From: Leucaena leucocephala
Taxonomy: Eukaryota; Streptophyta; Magnoliopsida; Fabales; Fabaceae
Direction of reading: 5' to 3'
DNA: 64,000 nucleotides
Assembly (NCBI GenBank): GCA_037074615.1
Contig: CM073538.1
Span: 23,027,068 to 23,091,067, forward strand
The position numbers and the translations under genes are program-made. The notes beneath the pieces are model-generated. The model was not told the DNA's origin. It searched no databases and saw only the letters and a program-made list of their open reading frames with translations. Positions 1 through 12,200 of the stretch are shown piece after piece. How positions within the stretch are numbered: the stretch's first letter is position 1; each line of letters opens with the position of its first letter.

Positions 1-832
1 AATTAAAATTAGCCTTTTTATAATTACAAAAATCTAGAATTGCTATGTGGCTATCCCTCTTAAATATATTTTAAATTAAAAATTAATGTATTAACATTTA
101 ACTTTTGAATCAATATTTTTTATCTGTTGATTTAGCCTATGTTGAGTTAGTATTTTTTATTAGTAAAATTAAAGGTATTAAATTTAAAGGATTAAGAGTA
201 TACTTTTTAAATTTTAGGAATTAAAGTGAAATTTGATATAAATATAAAGGATTAAATATATATTTTAACCTAAATTTTATTATTTCAATATATTATTTTC
301 TAAAAGAACAACTTATTAAGTATTATCATAATTATTTAAAATTTGATTAAATTGGATAGAGAGTGCAACATTAGATTTGATGGCAAATTAATAAATATTA
401 TAGCATGATTAAGAGAATGAGATATTAATTCAATATCAACCTTGGTGTTTTCTACATTCTAGCACTCAAATTCAGCTTGTGTCTTGTATTGAGAAGTGAG
501 AAATGAGCACCTTATCCATTAAGAGAAAAGAAAAACACATCAAACATACCATCTATTACTATCTAAAAATCCTCTCGCCTCAACTAATATAGCAGTCAAT
601 CAAAGTATAAAACCATGTTGGCCAAAAAGAAAAACACAAAAGTATAAAGCATGAAACAATTTGAATTTGGTTTAATCAAGTATAAACTGATAGACACAAA
701 CACCACGCCTTCACAACTGATCACAAAGATGCAGCCTTTGAGGATAGCTCTGAAACAACAAATTTCATGCATACAAACGCCAGCTCCACACATGAACAAT
801 TCACAAGTTCAATCACAAGCTTCTTCACTGGG
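1..832. other. AT-rich intergenic or 3' flank, no gene seen
   Basis: Very AT-rich sequence with only short, composition-driven ORFs. The right part, about 600-832, is less AT-biased and would be the 3' UTR of the minus-strand gene to its right if that gene's last exon begins near 835. I see no RNA gene, conserved coding segment or clear transposon ends. Confidence 0.5.
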
Positions 833-3786
833 TCACTGCATCCTAGTCCAACATGAGAGCAGAGACAAATAAGGCACTACTTTTATACAATAATTTTTTT
901 AAAAAAATTATTTTTTTTGTCCTTTAAGTTTTGATTTTGCTGTAACTTAGTGTCTAAACTTTAACTTAGTATAATTTAGTTATTACAACTTTGATTTGAT
1001 TATAACTCAATCCTACTTGATTGTAATGAGTTAAAGTTACAAGAACTAAATTTCAAATGAGTTAAAACTATGGAACCAAAAAGATTAAGTTTCCCATATT
1101 AAAATATAATCTACAATAAATATCTTACCAAGTTTTCTTTGTTTCCTTGTTTATCTTCAGCAATGGAAGGACTGACAGGACCTGCATGTGGAAAATAAAA
1201 GTAATGGATGCTTAACACTATCTGAACGGAACTTATGTGTCAATTGCATGTGAAATGAGAAATTGCTGCAAGCTCAATTACCTTGTGCAACATTAGATTT
1301 CTTCCCCTGCTTCCTGATCTTCCCCTTTTCTCTGTTAGGTTCTTGCTTGCCTGGATTCTCAGGTTTTTTCACTGAATTTGCAGAATTCTCACTGAAACTT
1401 CCTCTCGCTCTACTTCTGGGATTATTATTCTTTTGGCAAGTCTCCTTCTTGATTGGTTCTTTCTTAGGAGAGGGTTTACTAATGGAGTCCATATTCCCAG
1501 TACTCATGGTAGAAGAGTTATTATGCAAATCTTCATCAGATAATCCACTACTTGCCTCTTCTCTCACCTCTGAAACAGATTCAGGAACATCCTTCTGTAA
1601 CTGCTCTGTGTTTTCTGAGATGTTGTATCTCTCAAACAATTCTTTCAGAAGTTCTTCTTGTTCACCAAGCTGCTGGTGCCGCTTCACATAAGTTTTGAGC
1701 TCATCTTGCATTCTCTTCACATGCTGTGGCTGTTATGGCAATGTCAAACACAAACCAAAACATGGTTCAGATGCAGTTATGAATGAAGTTTTCCCCAGAA
1801 AAACCATTAGATATGTGAATAATATGTACCTCGGATACTGCCTCTAAAGCTAGTTTGAAAAATCCAAGTGAAATTGAGTGCTTAGAAGCCGATTCGGAGA
1901 CCTTGATCTGGGTTAACCAAAACGAAGCAGAAGACAAAGCATTGAACTTCTTTCTGGTAGATGTGGGAGTTTCACTTTTGTTCTGGCCATGAGTTGACCT
2001 GTTATTAGTTCTGGTCTCTGAGATTGGGGAAATATTTGCAGGCTTGCCAGCCAGCTTTGGGCCTGGAATTGCAGATGCTTTGGCAGGAATTGAGAGCCTT
2101 CTTGGTGGTTTAACGCTGCAAGATTTTCCCTTTCCAGAAAGATCCAGAACACCCACACTTTTACTCACACTTGATGTTGGTCTTCCCCTGAAAAATGAAA
2201 AGGAAGTTAAAATAGTGATTTTATGGATCTTTTCACTTATATATATACCACACACTGTATCTATATACAAATTACTTGTACCTCATTCTATCATATCAAA
2301 GAATGCATTAAATAATTTTTTTTTACATTTACTCTTATTAAAGAAAGAATATTGAAAAAAATATCATTAATTATCCTAGTGACTTATATTCAATAAGAGT
2401 AAGATTAGAAAAATGTCATTAATTATCCTATAAGTGATTTACATTTAAGAACAAACTTTTCTCCTACAATGACTTACATGTAGGAACGTGTGTGTGTGTG
2501 TGTATATTTCTTCTTTAACCCAGCCTATTGAATTATATATCTTTTCTTTAGCCCAACCCTATTCGATGTAAGCTAGATCGGTTCAAGTTTACTCACACAC
2601 TTGATATCTTAACAATATTTATTAGATTCATTTCCTCTATTTTCATCACTATTTTTTATATATCTCTTCGTATCCAATTATTTCACAAATTTTTTAATTT
2701 TCAAGAATTCAAATTCTAAAAATTAAGATTAAAATGAAATCTAATCCATACCAAACAAAGCCTATTGATCATAAACAATGACACGGCCATGTGATAAAAT
2801 CGGAATTTCAAACACCATAGTCACATTTTCAGACAATGGAAGTGAGATAAATTAGGTTTAGAACCATGTAGAATAAAAAAATGTAGCTCTCCTTTCACGT
2901 GTAGCCATACACAGTCATTAGAATATCTGAATATAAATAATATCTAATGATCATAATGAGAAGCTTGAACTGTCAGGGGATGCAAATTAAAGAAAGAAAA
3001 AGGATTGCAACTTTACCTCCGACATATTAAACGTTGTTTAGTATTAACAAACTATGTCATAGAGCAACATTCAGTCTTAGAAAATTACATTGCTTGTGAA
3101 ACAATGATAAGCCTTAATGACTCATTCTTCATCGGTTCAATCAACGGAGAGAAATAAAAACTAAATCATTAACCTGTTCGTAGTAAACAACAGTACTATT
3201 TTTAAAACCACAACATAAAACAGAGACAGAGACACAGACATTGTATTTCCCAGGTTGTCCAATAACATTCATTCAGAAGCAATTTTTAGAACAAAGTAGG
3301 GTAATTCAGGTCCCAACTACTATTCATCCAAAACAGATTGTTGAAAAGCTAGGAGAGAAAAATAGGGAAAGGGTAAAAGAAATAAAAAAGAAAAACCTCT
3401 TAGAGGCAGCAGAATTGGACAAATCAGAAGCACGTGGCTCCTCTTTACTTGACTTATTCGCAGAACGCAGAGCATATCTTTGAATCTTCGGCCTCGCCGA
3501 GTTCGCTGCATCACAAGACAGTTAAACGATTAAAAGACCCAGACGAAATTTGAAAGAAGAACACAAAGGAAACAAAAGAAGAAATAGAAAATGGGGCGAG
3601 CATTGTACCAGAAACACCCCCGGGGCCAGCAGAGGCGTGTTCCTTGACAGGTTCCTGCATTGGTTCTTGTGTTTCTGATTCAGAATTCGCACACCGAGGT
3701 TGCTTCTTCCGTGGAATCGGCAACTTCAAATCGGGATATTTAAGGCTGTCTCCAGTGGCCAAGTGTCCGTTGGGCGGGAAAAGCAA
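833..3786 (-). CDS. unrecognised plant protein, basic and low-complexity, 5-6 exons
   Basis: I do not recognise the family. The model on the minus strand joins 3786-3609, 3505-3397, 2187-1830, 1729-1282 and 1181-1129, all with GT/AG borders and consistent phases, giving about 381 residues. A last exon would supply only the stop TGA at 835-833; reading through the fifth exon instead gives a stop a few codons later. The N-terminal third is Pro/Lys/Ser-rich. Exon 3 encodes a basic Ser/Pro-rich stretch, then a conserved-looking helical part (motifs FNALSSASFWLTQIKVSES and GFFKLALEAVSEP). Exon 4 continues into a charged, probably coiled-coil segment (KRMQDELKTYVKRHQQLGEQ) and ends in a Lys/Asn/Ser-rich tail. 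No catalytic motif, signal peptide or membrane segment is visible. A nuclear or cytoskeletal scaffold would fit the composition, but that is a guess. The reading frame has no ATG at its beginning; the first codons shown are TTG CTT TTC. The start is therefore uncertain. Confidence 0.72.
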
Positions 3787-4320
3787 AGACCCACCTCTCT
3801 CTAAAAATTAAAAATTGTCAGTTTTTTAACACCACGCGCCAACGTTGGTCGGCAAGGATACTCGCTCTGAAATGTTGAGACGCGCTCTACCGAAAGGGAG
3901 CTAAACCGCACGATAGTTGAACGTGGCAGTTTCAGGACCGTTGGATGCGACGATTTTGAAAAGAAAATTACGGGGGAGATGAGGATTTGTGAGGCGAGTA
4001 ATAACGGTTAAACGTTAAGAGTGCATAATTAGAAATGCCATAGTGGACCCTCAAGGCTCCCTCATCGTTCGAGTTTTGAATTTCAAAATCCGGGGACGTT
4101 AGATTTTTAATTTTGGGACATGGCCCAAACATCAATATTACATCATATACTAAGGTCTTCGTTAGTCAAAGAATTTCAGTTCAATTATCAATAGCTTTGG
4201 GACTAACGTGATGAACCTATATTCAAGCTCTTATAGAAAGAGATATTTATATTTAATATTTAATAATATTGTAAATAAAATAATGTTTATGTTTGAAAAA
4301 AATCAGTTTTTCCTAAAGTT
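3787..4320. promoter_or_regulatory. upstream region of the minus-strand gene
   Basis: A relatively GC-rich stretch (about 3825-4110) directly upstream of the minus-strand gene, as expected for its promoter and 5' UTR. On the minus strand, 3828-3808 reads as a good plant 3' splice site: a CTGAC-like branch site, a T-rich tract and AG. An upstream exon carrying the ATG is therefore possible, but I found no convincing donor and ATG pair within a few hundred bases. Confidence 0.4.
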
Positions 4321-4438
4321 TTTACTATCGCCTTTGTGACAAATAACGTAATTTTTTTTAATTTCCCACATATAATATATTTACTATCGCCTTTGTGACA
4401 AATAACGTAATTTTTTTTAATTTCCCACATATAATATA
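4321..4438. repeat. exact 59-bp tandem duplication, two copies
   Basis: Bases 4321-4379 and 4380-4438 are the same 59-base unit, beginning TTTACTATCGCC and including an eight-T run. I found no mismatch by eye. Such identity in non-coding DNA points to a recent duplication or strong homogenisation. Part of each unit reads in an open minus-strand frame, which explains a repeated peptide there that I do not regard as a gene. Confidence 0.9.
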
Positions 4439-4544
4439 AAAAAAAGTGAGTAAGTATATCCCAGATCATGAATAATGTTAGCTATTGGAAAGAATGATGA
4501 GGGTAGTTGCCAACTTTCGAAGGCAACAAGGATAATTTTTCTTA

Positions 4545-5192
4545 GTGTGTGTTTGGATTGTGGAGAATAGATTTTAGGTAAAACTTCGATTTGAAAAAAT
4601 TTCACACAAACATTAATTTTTGTCCAAAATTGATTTTGGAACAAAACCTCGGTTTGAAAAAAGTGGAACCAAACATCTATTTTTGTCCAGAATTGATTTT
4701 GGGTAAAACCTCGGTTTGAAACCATGGTTTTGAATAAGCTACTGAAAATGGATTTTAGAACTGTAAAAAAGCTTATAGATTATCCAATTACTATTTTACC
4801 TTTACTTTTTTCTTATATTCTCTCTCATCTCTCATCTCTCTTCTCTCTCCTCTCTCCTCTCTCTTCTTCACACTATCTCTTCTTTCCTCTCTCTTCTCTA
4901 CACTCTCTCCTCTCTCCTATTTCTTCTCTACCATCTCTCCTCTCTCATACTTTAATCAAATTATACCCTTTTTAGTAATTTATTAATATAAAAAGTGATT
5001 TTACTACTCATCATCCAAATATTTCTATTTTCAAAATCTATTCTTTCCAGAATCTATTATTCCCAAAATCTATTCTCCAAAATCTATTCTTCCCAAAATC
5101 TATTTTTCCCATAATCTATTCTCCCCAAAATCTATTCTCCAGAATCTATTCTCCCTAAAATCTATTCTCCAAAAACTAATCCAAATACACCC
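4545..5192. mobile_element. non-autonomous TIR element, Harbinger-like, CT-rich core
   Basis: The left end GTGTGTGTTTGGATT and the inverted right end GGGTGTATTTGGATT match at 13 of 15 positions. Both ends are flanked by TTA (4542-4544 and 5193-5195), the target-site size of PIF/Harbinger elements. Inside are a CT-rich microsatellite-like tract (about 4810-4945) and a tandem array of AATCTATTCT-type units (about 5038-5170). No transposase is encoded; the open frame across the CT tract is low-complexity. Related copies occur near 52.7, 53.2 and 60.7-61.5 kb. Confidence 0.7.
5038..5175. repeat. tandem array of about 15-bp AATCTATTCTCC units
   Basis: Roughly eight degenerate copies of a unit containing AAATCTATTCTCC or CCAGAATCTATT lie near the right end of the surrounding TIR element. 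A similar array is at 61375-61440 in a related element, so it belongs to the element family rather than being local expansion. Confidence 0.75.
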
Positions 5193-5195
5193 TTA

Positions 5196-7120
5196 GGCCC
5201 CAAACTAGAGGGGTATGTGTAATTTCCTCTACCGTGTTTTCTCACTCATTGTCCTTTTTTATTTGATATTGAATTTATTTCCCTCTATTTGCGTGAGAGA
5301 GTGTGTTTTCTTTATTGATTTACCATCTTGGAGACTCTGAGTTAAATGTGTGTGTGTATTAGTATTTGGGAACGAGTTTTGCGTTGATTGCTATGGTGAG
5401 GTTTACATATTTACATTATTTATTTGGATTTAAAATTTATATCTGATAATTTTAAAATATATTTTTAGGGAGATCATGTAAGTATTTAACTAATTTATTT
5501 TATTTTATTAATCTATCTAAATTAATTAGTAATTTTATATTAATATTAATGATAGGAGTTATAAATTAAATGATGGGTCCATGTTTATATGAAAATTGAG
5601 ATCATCTATGACATTTATGTCTTACGAATAATGTACTTTTTTTTATAAATGTTATATTATATATTAATATATTAATATATTGATGATATTGATCGGATTC
5701 CAATAACCATGTCTCACTATCAAATTTATTGATTTTAATAGATGTTTTGTAGTTATAATAATAACAATAATAATAATAATAATACACTTGCTCGAATGAA
5801 TTCCAACAACCATACGAGTGACTAAGTCGTTTTTTAAGTAAATGTTCGTTTGGATTAATTTAAAAAAAATATTTATAGATTTATAAAAAAATAATTATAA
5901 ATAAATAAGTATTTAAATACATATTAATATAAAAATTTTTATTATTGATAAATTATTAAAAAAATATATGATATATAATAATAATTATGAGATAAATAAT
6001 AATTTAATTTATTTGTTATTAATTATTTTCCTAATTTACTATTCATTATGATCTTCAGTGAGACAACATGATGCAGATAGTCCACCGATGCTGACGTTAT
6101 TTTTCTCCTCTCCTTTTTTTTCATCATCTACTTCTCTTCGATCTAGACTTAAACAACAAAAGCAAAGGTAAAAGTGACGGCAGGACAGACAACAATGACA
6201 TACTTGTTATAAATGAGAGAGCTTTTAGACAACGACAAAGGAGGATGGACTGGAGCTTCAACGTTAATGGCGAAGGATGACTACGTGAGATGTGATATAC
6301 TAGCATAAAGATAAGATTGATAATAAAAAAATTAATAAAATAATATTTTAATATTCACATGTCTCTTTTTTCAATTCAAATATTATTCTCATGAATTTAT
6401 ATAAAATTATAAATTTAAAATAATATTTTATCTACAAACACTTATAAATAAAAAGTGTTAACTATTTAAAATTATTATAAAATAGTTTGAGTTATAACTC
6501 TTTATAAAATTACGATTTTGCAAGTTACCAAATAAGTTAAAATGTGGATAGTTTATAAATATTTATAGTTTAAGCTCTTCTATATACTATTATACTCGGA
6601 GTATGAAATAAAATTTCAATATACTGTGAAAATCAACAAAGATAACTATGAAATTTACTCCTCATTTTTTTTAATAAGCCTCAAGATCACCTGGTGTCTA
6701 ACATTTTTTTTTTAAATTCTATTGCTAGGAAACAACGATGGAGGTTTTGATCAGTTCTTAAAGATCCTTTTTAATAAGGTAATATTCAAATACTAACTCT
6801 ATTTTTTAATGTATGAGTTGATTGATTTTTTTTATTGATTAAAAAAATTAAATAAATAAATAAATTATAAATAAATTAATATTTTAAAATAAATTTATGT
6901 TATATACTTTTAAATCTATCTAAATCAATCCAATAGTTATTATAAAATTAATAAAATAACTATTATATTAATTATATTTAATTAATTAAATTTTATATTA
7001 AACAACCAATAGTATCATCTCTTTCACTTTGTGCCAGATGATGATAGCAATTATGGTAATAGTAATTGTAACTGTTATTGGAGTATAATTTTGTTATGTT
7101 AGGTTGTTGGGTGAAGGAGG
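5196..7120. other. AT-rich intergenic DNA, degenerate MITE-like fragments
   Basis: No gene seen. The stretches at about 5490-5570 and 6770-6960 resemble decayed Stowaway-like elements (pieces of the type TTAATCTATCTAAATTAATTAG). A short minus-strand ORF at 6124-6306 lacks recognisable domains and codon support. Confidence 0.5.
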
Positions 7121-7124
7121 GCAA

Positions 7125-7455
7125 AATCCTAAGATGAGATAAAATGATTATATAATATTTAATATTTTAATTTTATTATTTTTATATATAATATTTTAAT
7201 TTTATATATAGTATAATTTTATTTATAATTTTTTTAATTTAATATAATCTCACTCAATCTTTTTAATTGAGTGTAAATCTTGATATTTAAAAAATAATAT
7301 TATATATAAAATTATAATAAATTAAAAAATTATGAATAAAATTATAATAAATTAAAAAATTATGAATAAAATTATATTATAAATAAAATTAAAATATTAA
7401 ATATATATATAAAATAAAATTAAAATATTAAGTGTTATATATCTTTTAAATATAT
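7125..7455. repeat. AT-rich fold-back sequence with internal direct repeats
   Basis: The left arm, beginning near 7133, is roughly the reverse complement of the right arm ending near 7455. The centre is a short stem (CACTCAAT ... ATTGAGTG) at 7250-7274. The right arm contains two copies of a roughly 30-base unit with the motif AATTATAATAAATTAAAAAA near 7308-7367. It is probably a MITE or decayed hairpin element with no coding content. Confidence 0.55.
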
Positions 7456-7489
7456 TTTAAATATAATAGTTAAAAAAAAAAAGAATAAA

Positions 7490-8210
7490 ACGCACTAGGG
7501 GGTTTGAAAACTAAACCTGGCAGTTACTCATTGACGTGGCTCTTATCTTCTTTACTCCTTTTGTGCCACGTTGCCTCGTAACTTCACCCCTCGGTCCCGC
7601 CTAGTCCTTCCCGCCAGCGTGGCTCTCACGTACCAACCGTAACCCCCATCCAACCTCCCCCAACATCTCCCCACTTCTCCAAACCCTACGCGCCATCCAT
7701 CAGGCTCATCCGCTGACTTGCCCATCATATCAACAATCCATATTTCTTGCACGCACGTTTGAGAGTGTGGCCCATTTCTAGAAAGAAGGGCGTAAGTGTA
7801 ATTTCGCAATGCTTCCTAATGAAGAAGCTGCGACACTTGGTTTCGAAGTAACTCCACTGGGACTCCCCCACGTCCACTCCCAAATCTCGACTTTATTATC
7901 ATATGCGCTCAAGCGTACCATATATTATCACGTGAACCGTCCGATCAAACCAGTTTTAATGTCAACAGTCATTGGTCTTGATGTAAATCATAAGCAGTTA
8001 CATCAGCGGTGAAATTGAGATTGACTACATAACATTCAGTGAACTCTGACTATAGAGCGTTATTTTTTCCTTCAAATTATCAACTTTTTCAGTTCCAGAC
8101 TTTGTTTCCTTCCCTCCGCCAGCAGAGCGCATCCAAGCAACTCAGCAAGCTAGCAGAAAATTGATGGAGCTTTAAAGACCACTTTTTCTTTTTTGCCTTG
8201 GGTTTCAAGC
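7490..8210 (+). promoter_or_regulatory. probable promoter region of the IQD gene
   Basis: This stretch is clearly less AT-rich than the DNA to its left and lies upstream of the IQD gene. A G-box core CACGTG is at 7929-7934. The open frame at 7809-8012 encodes no recognisable domain and I treat it as promoter or leader sequence. Confidence 0.45.
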
Positions 8211-8230
8211 TCTCTCTCTCTCTCTCTCCC
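8211..8230 (+). repeat. CT dinucleotide tract in the presumed 5' leader
   Basis: An uninterrupted CTCTCT run of about 20 bases lies roughly 1 kb upstream of the IQD start codon. Pyrimidine tracts of this kind are common just downstream of plant transcription starts. A leader intron from about 8.23 kb to the AG at 9251-9252 would link it to the coding exon; that splice is inferred. Confidence 0.6.
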
Positions 8231-9270
8231 ATAGTAAGCTACATTTGCTTCTGTTCCATCTCTTGTCTTCTCCACTGTATATATGATCACGTTCTTCTCG
8301 AAAAAAAATTTGAAAAAATTCAGTTCATGCACATTTCGTATTCTCATGGTTTGATTCTGGATTTCAGGAACAATAGATTAGGGACGAAGAGAAGGTTCCG
8401 CATTTGTCTGGTACTTGTTAGATCTAGCTCGAAATTGAACTCGTTAAGTTTAAGACTTTCAGAAATCTAGCAGTGTTTGTTTCATGTTTTTGTTAGCAGT
8501 AGATCTTGTGGGTTTTAAGGATTCTCAGTTTCGTACTTATAATAGTGTCTCAGGTTGATTAATGCTGAGCCAATTGTACATTTTCCTGATAAAAGTTGTT
8601 GCAAAAATGTTTCTTTGGGATGCTGGAAAGTGAAACAGGATTTGCTTATTTGCAATGTGTTTTGTTTAACTAACTGATTTAAACAATGTTTTGTCGGGAA
8701 AAACACTTTCTATTAGAAAGAGGAAAATACTTGGAGAACAACACACTTTAATATGCTCAACCCTTTCTGGGAAAAAGGGAAATACACGAAATACTCTGTA
8801 GATTTCAATCTTCTTCTCTCTTCGTCAAACTCTTGAACACTTGACTCTGTTTACACTAACCTTCATGACTTTTCAAACTCTAGTTACGTGAACTATATTT
8901 ATCACATAAATTATGCAACTTTAGATGAATCACATAATTTCAGGTACATAAACAGTCAATACCAAAAATCTCACTGAATTCGAAACACACAAGCCTCTAA
9001 AATTCACATAATATTTATCTAGCAGAATGAAGTCCCTTGAAAAGGAGTAGAGAAACACTGAAGAGAACACTTAATGAAATGATTGAGTTAACTTTTTGGT
9101 TAACAATTTATCTAAAGATTTAGTTATTGACAAAATACTAGTGATTCATGTAGCTAACTTCACTTAGTCGTGGGATGAGGCTTCTTGTTGTTGTTGTATT
9201 TCTAGCAGTTTCTGTTTTAGTTCTTACCAGGTTCATCCATTTTATTTTACAGGTCTGGATCGAACTCATA

Positions 9271-12200
9271 ATGGGGAAGTCACCGGGAAAATGGATAAAA
9301 ACTGTTCTATTTGGGAAAAAGTCATCCAAATCAAATATTTCAAAAGCGAGAGAGGTAATACTCTGATATGTCATTATGGCACTAAGCTTTTGCTTATTTC
9401 ATTGAGTTCTAATAGTGGTTGTGTGTTCACCTGTTTTGGCAGTGATCAGTTTCTACTAATCACTTTTGCTTATATTGTAATTAGGTTATATAATTGCTGT
9501 TTTTCTGTTGGAAGAATAACTGTCAAATTTATAAATTTAGTTTCATATGTTTTTTTACTCCATAGTGAAACTCCTGACTTCTTTTAAAACATTGTATTGT
9601 AGAAACTTGTTAAACAGAAAGAAGCACCGATTGCTTGCAAGGCATCAGAAACGGAGTTTTCTTTTGATCCAACTCCCATTACTTTTGCTAGAAATGAGAG
9701 GGATCAAGAACTGGAAAATAAGGATCCAGAAAATCTTTTGCTTCAGAATCAAGTAGATATTGCAGGATCTGATCCTCAAGATGCCCCTTATGATCCAGAG
9801 AGAATTATGCAGGAGGAAGCTGCAACAACCGTGTGGTTTACTTTACCTCCTGATCTAGAGAAAATTAAGCAGGAGGAAGCTGCAATGGAGATGCAGGCTA
9901 CTTTACCTCCTGATCTAGACATGATTAGGCAGGAGGAAGCTGCATGGAAGGTGCAAGCTACTTTCAGGGGTTATTTGGTAATTTTCATAAGACTATATCA
10001 TATATACTCTTAGTGATTGAATTGAAAATGCATTTCAGGGGGGAAATGTAGTTTCAACTGTTGATGTCGTGAATTAGATTCTGGTGACATCTGTCTGAAA
10101 GGCTTTATTGGATCAAGGAATTGAGAAATTAAGAAAACCTAATCTAATTCCAATGTGATACTTGAATTGTAGAGTTAAAACCAATTAATGTTTAAACTTA
10201 ATATAATGCTCATCAAGAAGATGATTGCAGCTGTCAATCTTCTTTACTGCTTCTGTTCTGAAAGTTCTGTAAATGTCTTCAGAAACAATTGTCAATAACA
10301 ACAGTTTTAAGCTTGTTGGACTTATTGTTTTGGAGTCCTCGTTGTAATGATTTATCCCTCAACTAATGGAAGTGACTGGTGTCAAGGCTCGCAGGGCTTT
10401 CAGGACTCTTAAAGGCATAATAAGGTTGCAAGCACTTATCCGAGGGCGCTTGGTTAGGAGGCGAGCTATTTCTACTTTATTTTGCATGTATGGGATTATC
10501 AAGTTACAAGCACTTGTTCGTGGTCAAAGAGTTAGGCAGTCTGTTGTTGGGTATGAAATGCATGGGAAGTGCAATCTTATGAAGCCTCCGGTAACGTTTT
10601 AGTAGAGCTAAATAATCAATAATAGGTCATATTATTGAAAATATGACTTTACACTACATTTATCATATCATATCTTTCAAACATTGTTTCTACTGGTGTT
10701 TTTTCCCTCCTAAATATATCGTGCTTCAGGTTGACAAGTGTGGCGACTCGGTTGGGTTAACCACAAAAATTGCAAATATGTCAGCAAATATTTTTATCCA
10801 CAAGGTAAGTTGAATTATATGTTATGCATGTGATAACCGGCAAGGTTATTTTGTATGTGTGGCTTCTGATTCTGCATACATATTACTCCCCCATTCCTTA
10901 ATATAAGATTTAGTTGATCTTTTTAGATAAATTAAGGAAATTAAATACACTAGTTAATTATAACTAATATAAGAGTTAGTTGACTAATTTTGGTAGATTA
11001 AGAAGTATATAATATAAATTTGCCTTGAGGGGTTGGATTTGGTCATAATAAAATAATTAACTAACTTATTTTACTTCCTTAATCTATCCAAAAAAATCAA
11101 CTAGCTCTTATATTAAGGGATAGAAGTAATATTTAACAATGAATAACAACGTGATATTGTAATCAAATAGACATGGTTTTAAGGTCTCCACCTTAAAATG
11201 ATGAAACTCTTCCTAAATCAGTCCTTACGTGAGTTATGTGTAAGATTCATTGATGTCTCATCGACTTGGGTTTGTTGTTTCAGCTTCTTGCTTCATCGAC
11301 TGCAACAACTGCTTTGCGTGGTCAATATGCTTATGGGGATCCGAATGCAGTCCTAAGTTGGTTGGAGTGCTGGTCGGCATCTCACTTTTGGAAACCAGTT
11401 CCCAAAGCCAAGAAAGTTCTAGACTCTAAATCTCAGAGAAAGCTGGGTAATATTTCAAATGGAGATGCTCAAATGAACAAGCCAAAACGTGGTAACTGGA
11501 AGATTCCTTCTACAAGTTCAGAGTTGGTCTTAGTGCAAGAAAATCCTGACTGTGAGAAACCGAAACGAAGCCTGAGAAAAGTTTCAAGCAAGCCCACAGT
11601 CACAGATCCAGTGCAGGAAAATTCAGAAAATGAGTTTGAGAAGGTTAAGCGTAACTTGAGAAAGGTTCATAACCCTGTTGTAGAGAATTCTGCTCAGTCA
11701 GAAGTTGAATCAGAGACTATGAAACAGCATTCAGAAAAGATAGCAGTCACCTCAGGTTATGGTCTTTCAGAAGAAAGATTCAAAAATTGTTCCAATGAGA
11801 AGATAAAAATGGATGCAACATCAGCCATGTCTGATGAGCCCAATGGAGAAGTTACACTTAGAATTTCGATTGGCAAAGCCAAGGAGGTGTCTAACATTGC
11901 CGGTACTCAAGTGCCCGTCAATTCAGTGACCTTGAGAGAGAATACAAGTAGATGTAAAAACAATTCTGGTGAAGAAGCTACCAAAGAGCTAAAGAATTCA
12001 CGCGAGAGTTGTAATGATGAAAATTCTCCCCTAACAAATGGACACTTGAGTCTTAAGGAAGATTCAGCGAGAAATGAAAACCAGAAACCGGGTCAGAAAT
12101 CCCCGGCTCTAGCGAAGCAGGAACTTGTAGAGGATGGTTTACAGAATAGCCCAACTCCCAGTTTACCAAGTTATATGGCGGCTACTGAATCTGCCAAGGC

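Noticed and set aside
1263..1691. 142-residue plus-strand ORF
   Set aside because: Antisense shadow of exon 4 of the minus-strand gene, whose protein has coiled-coil character and proper splice borders.
4724..4975. 83-residue plus-strand ORF
   Set aside because: Spans a CT-rich tract inside a TIR element; Ser/Leu low-complexity, not a gene.
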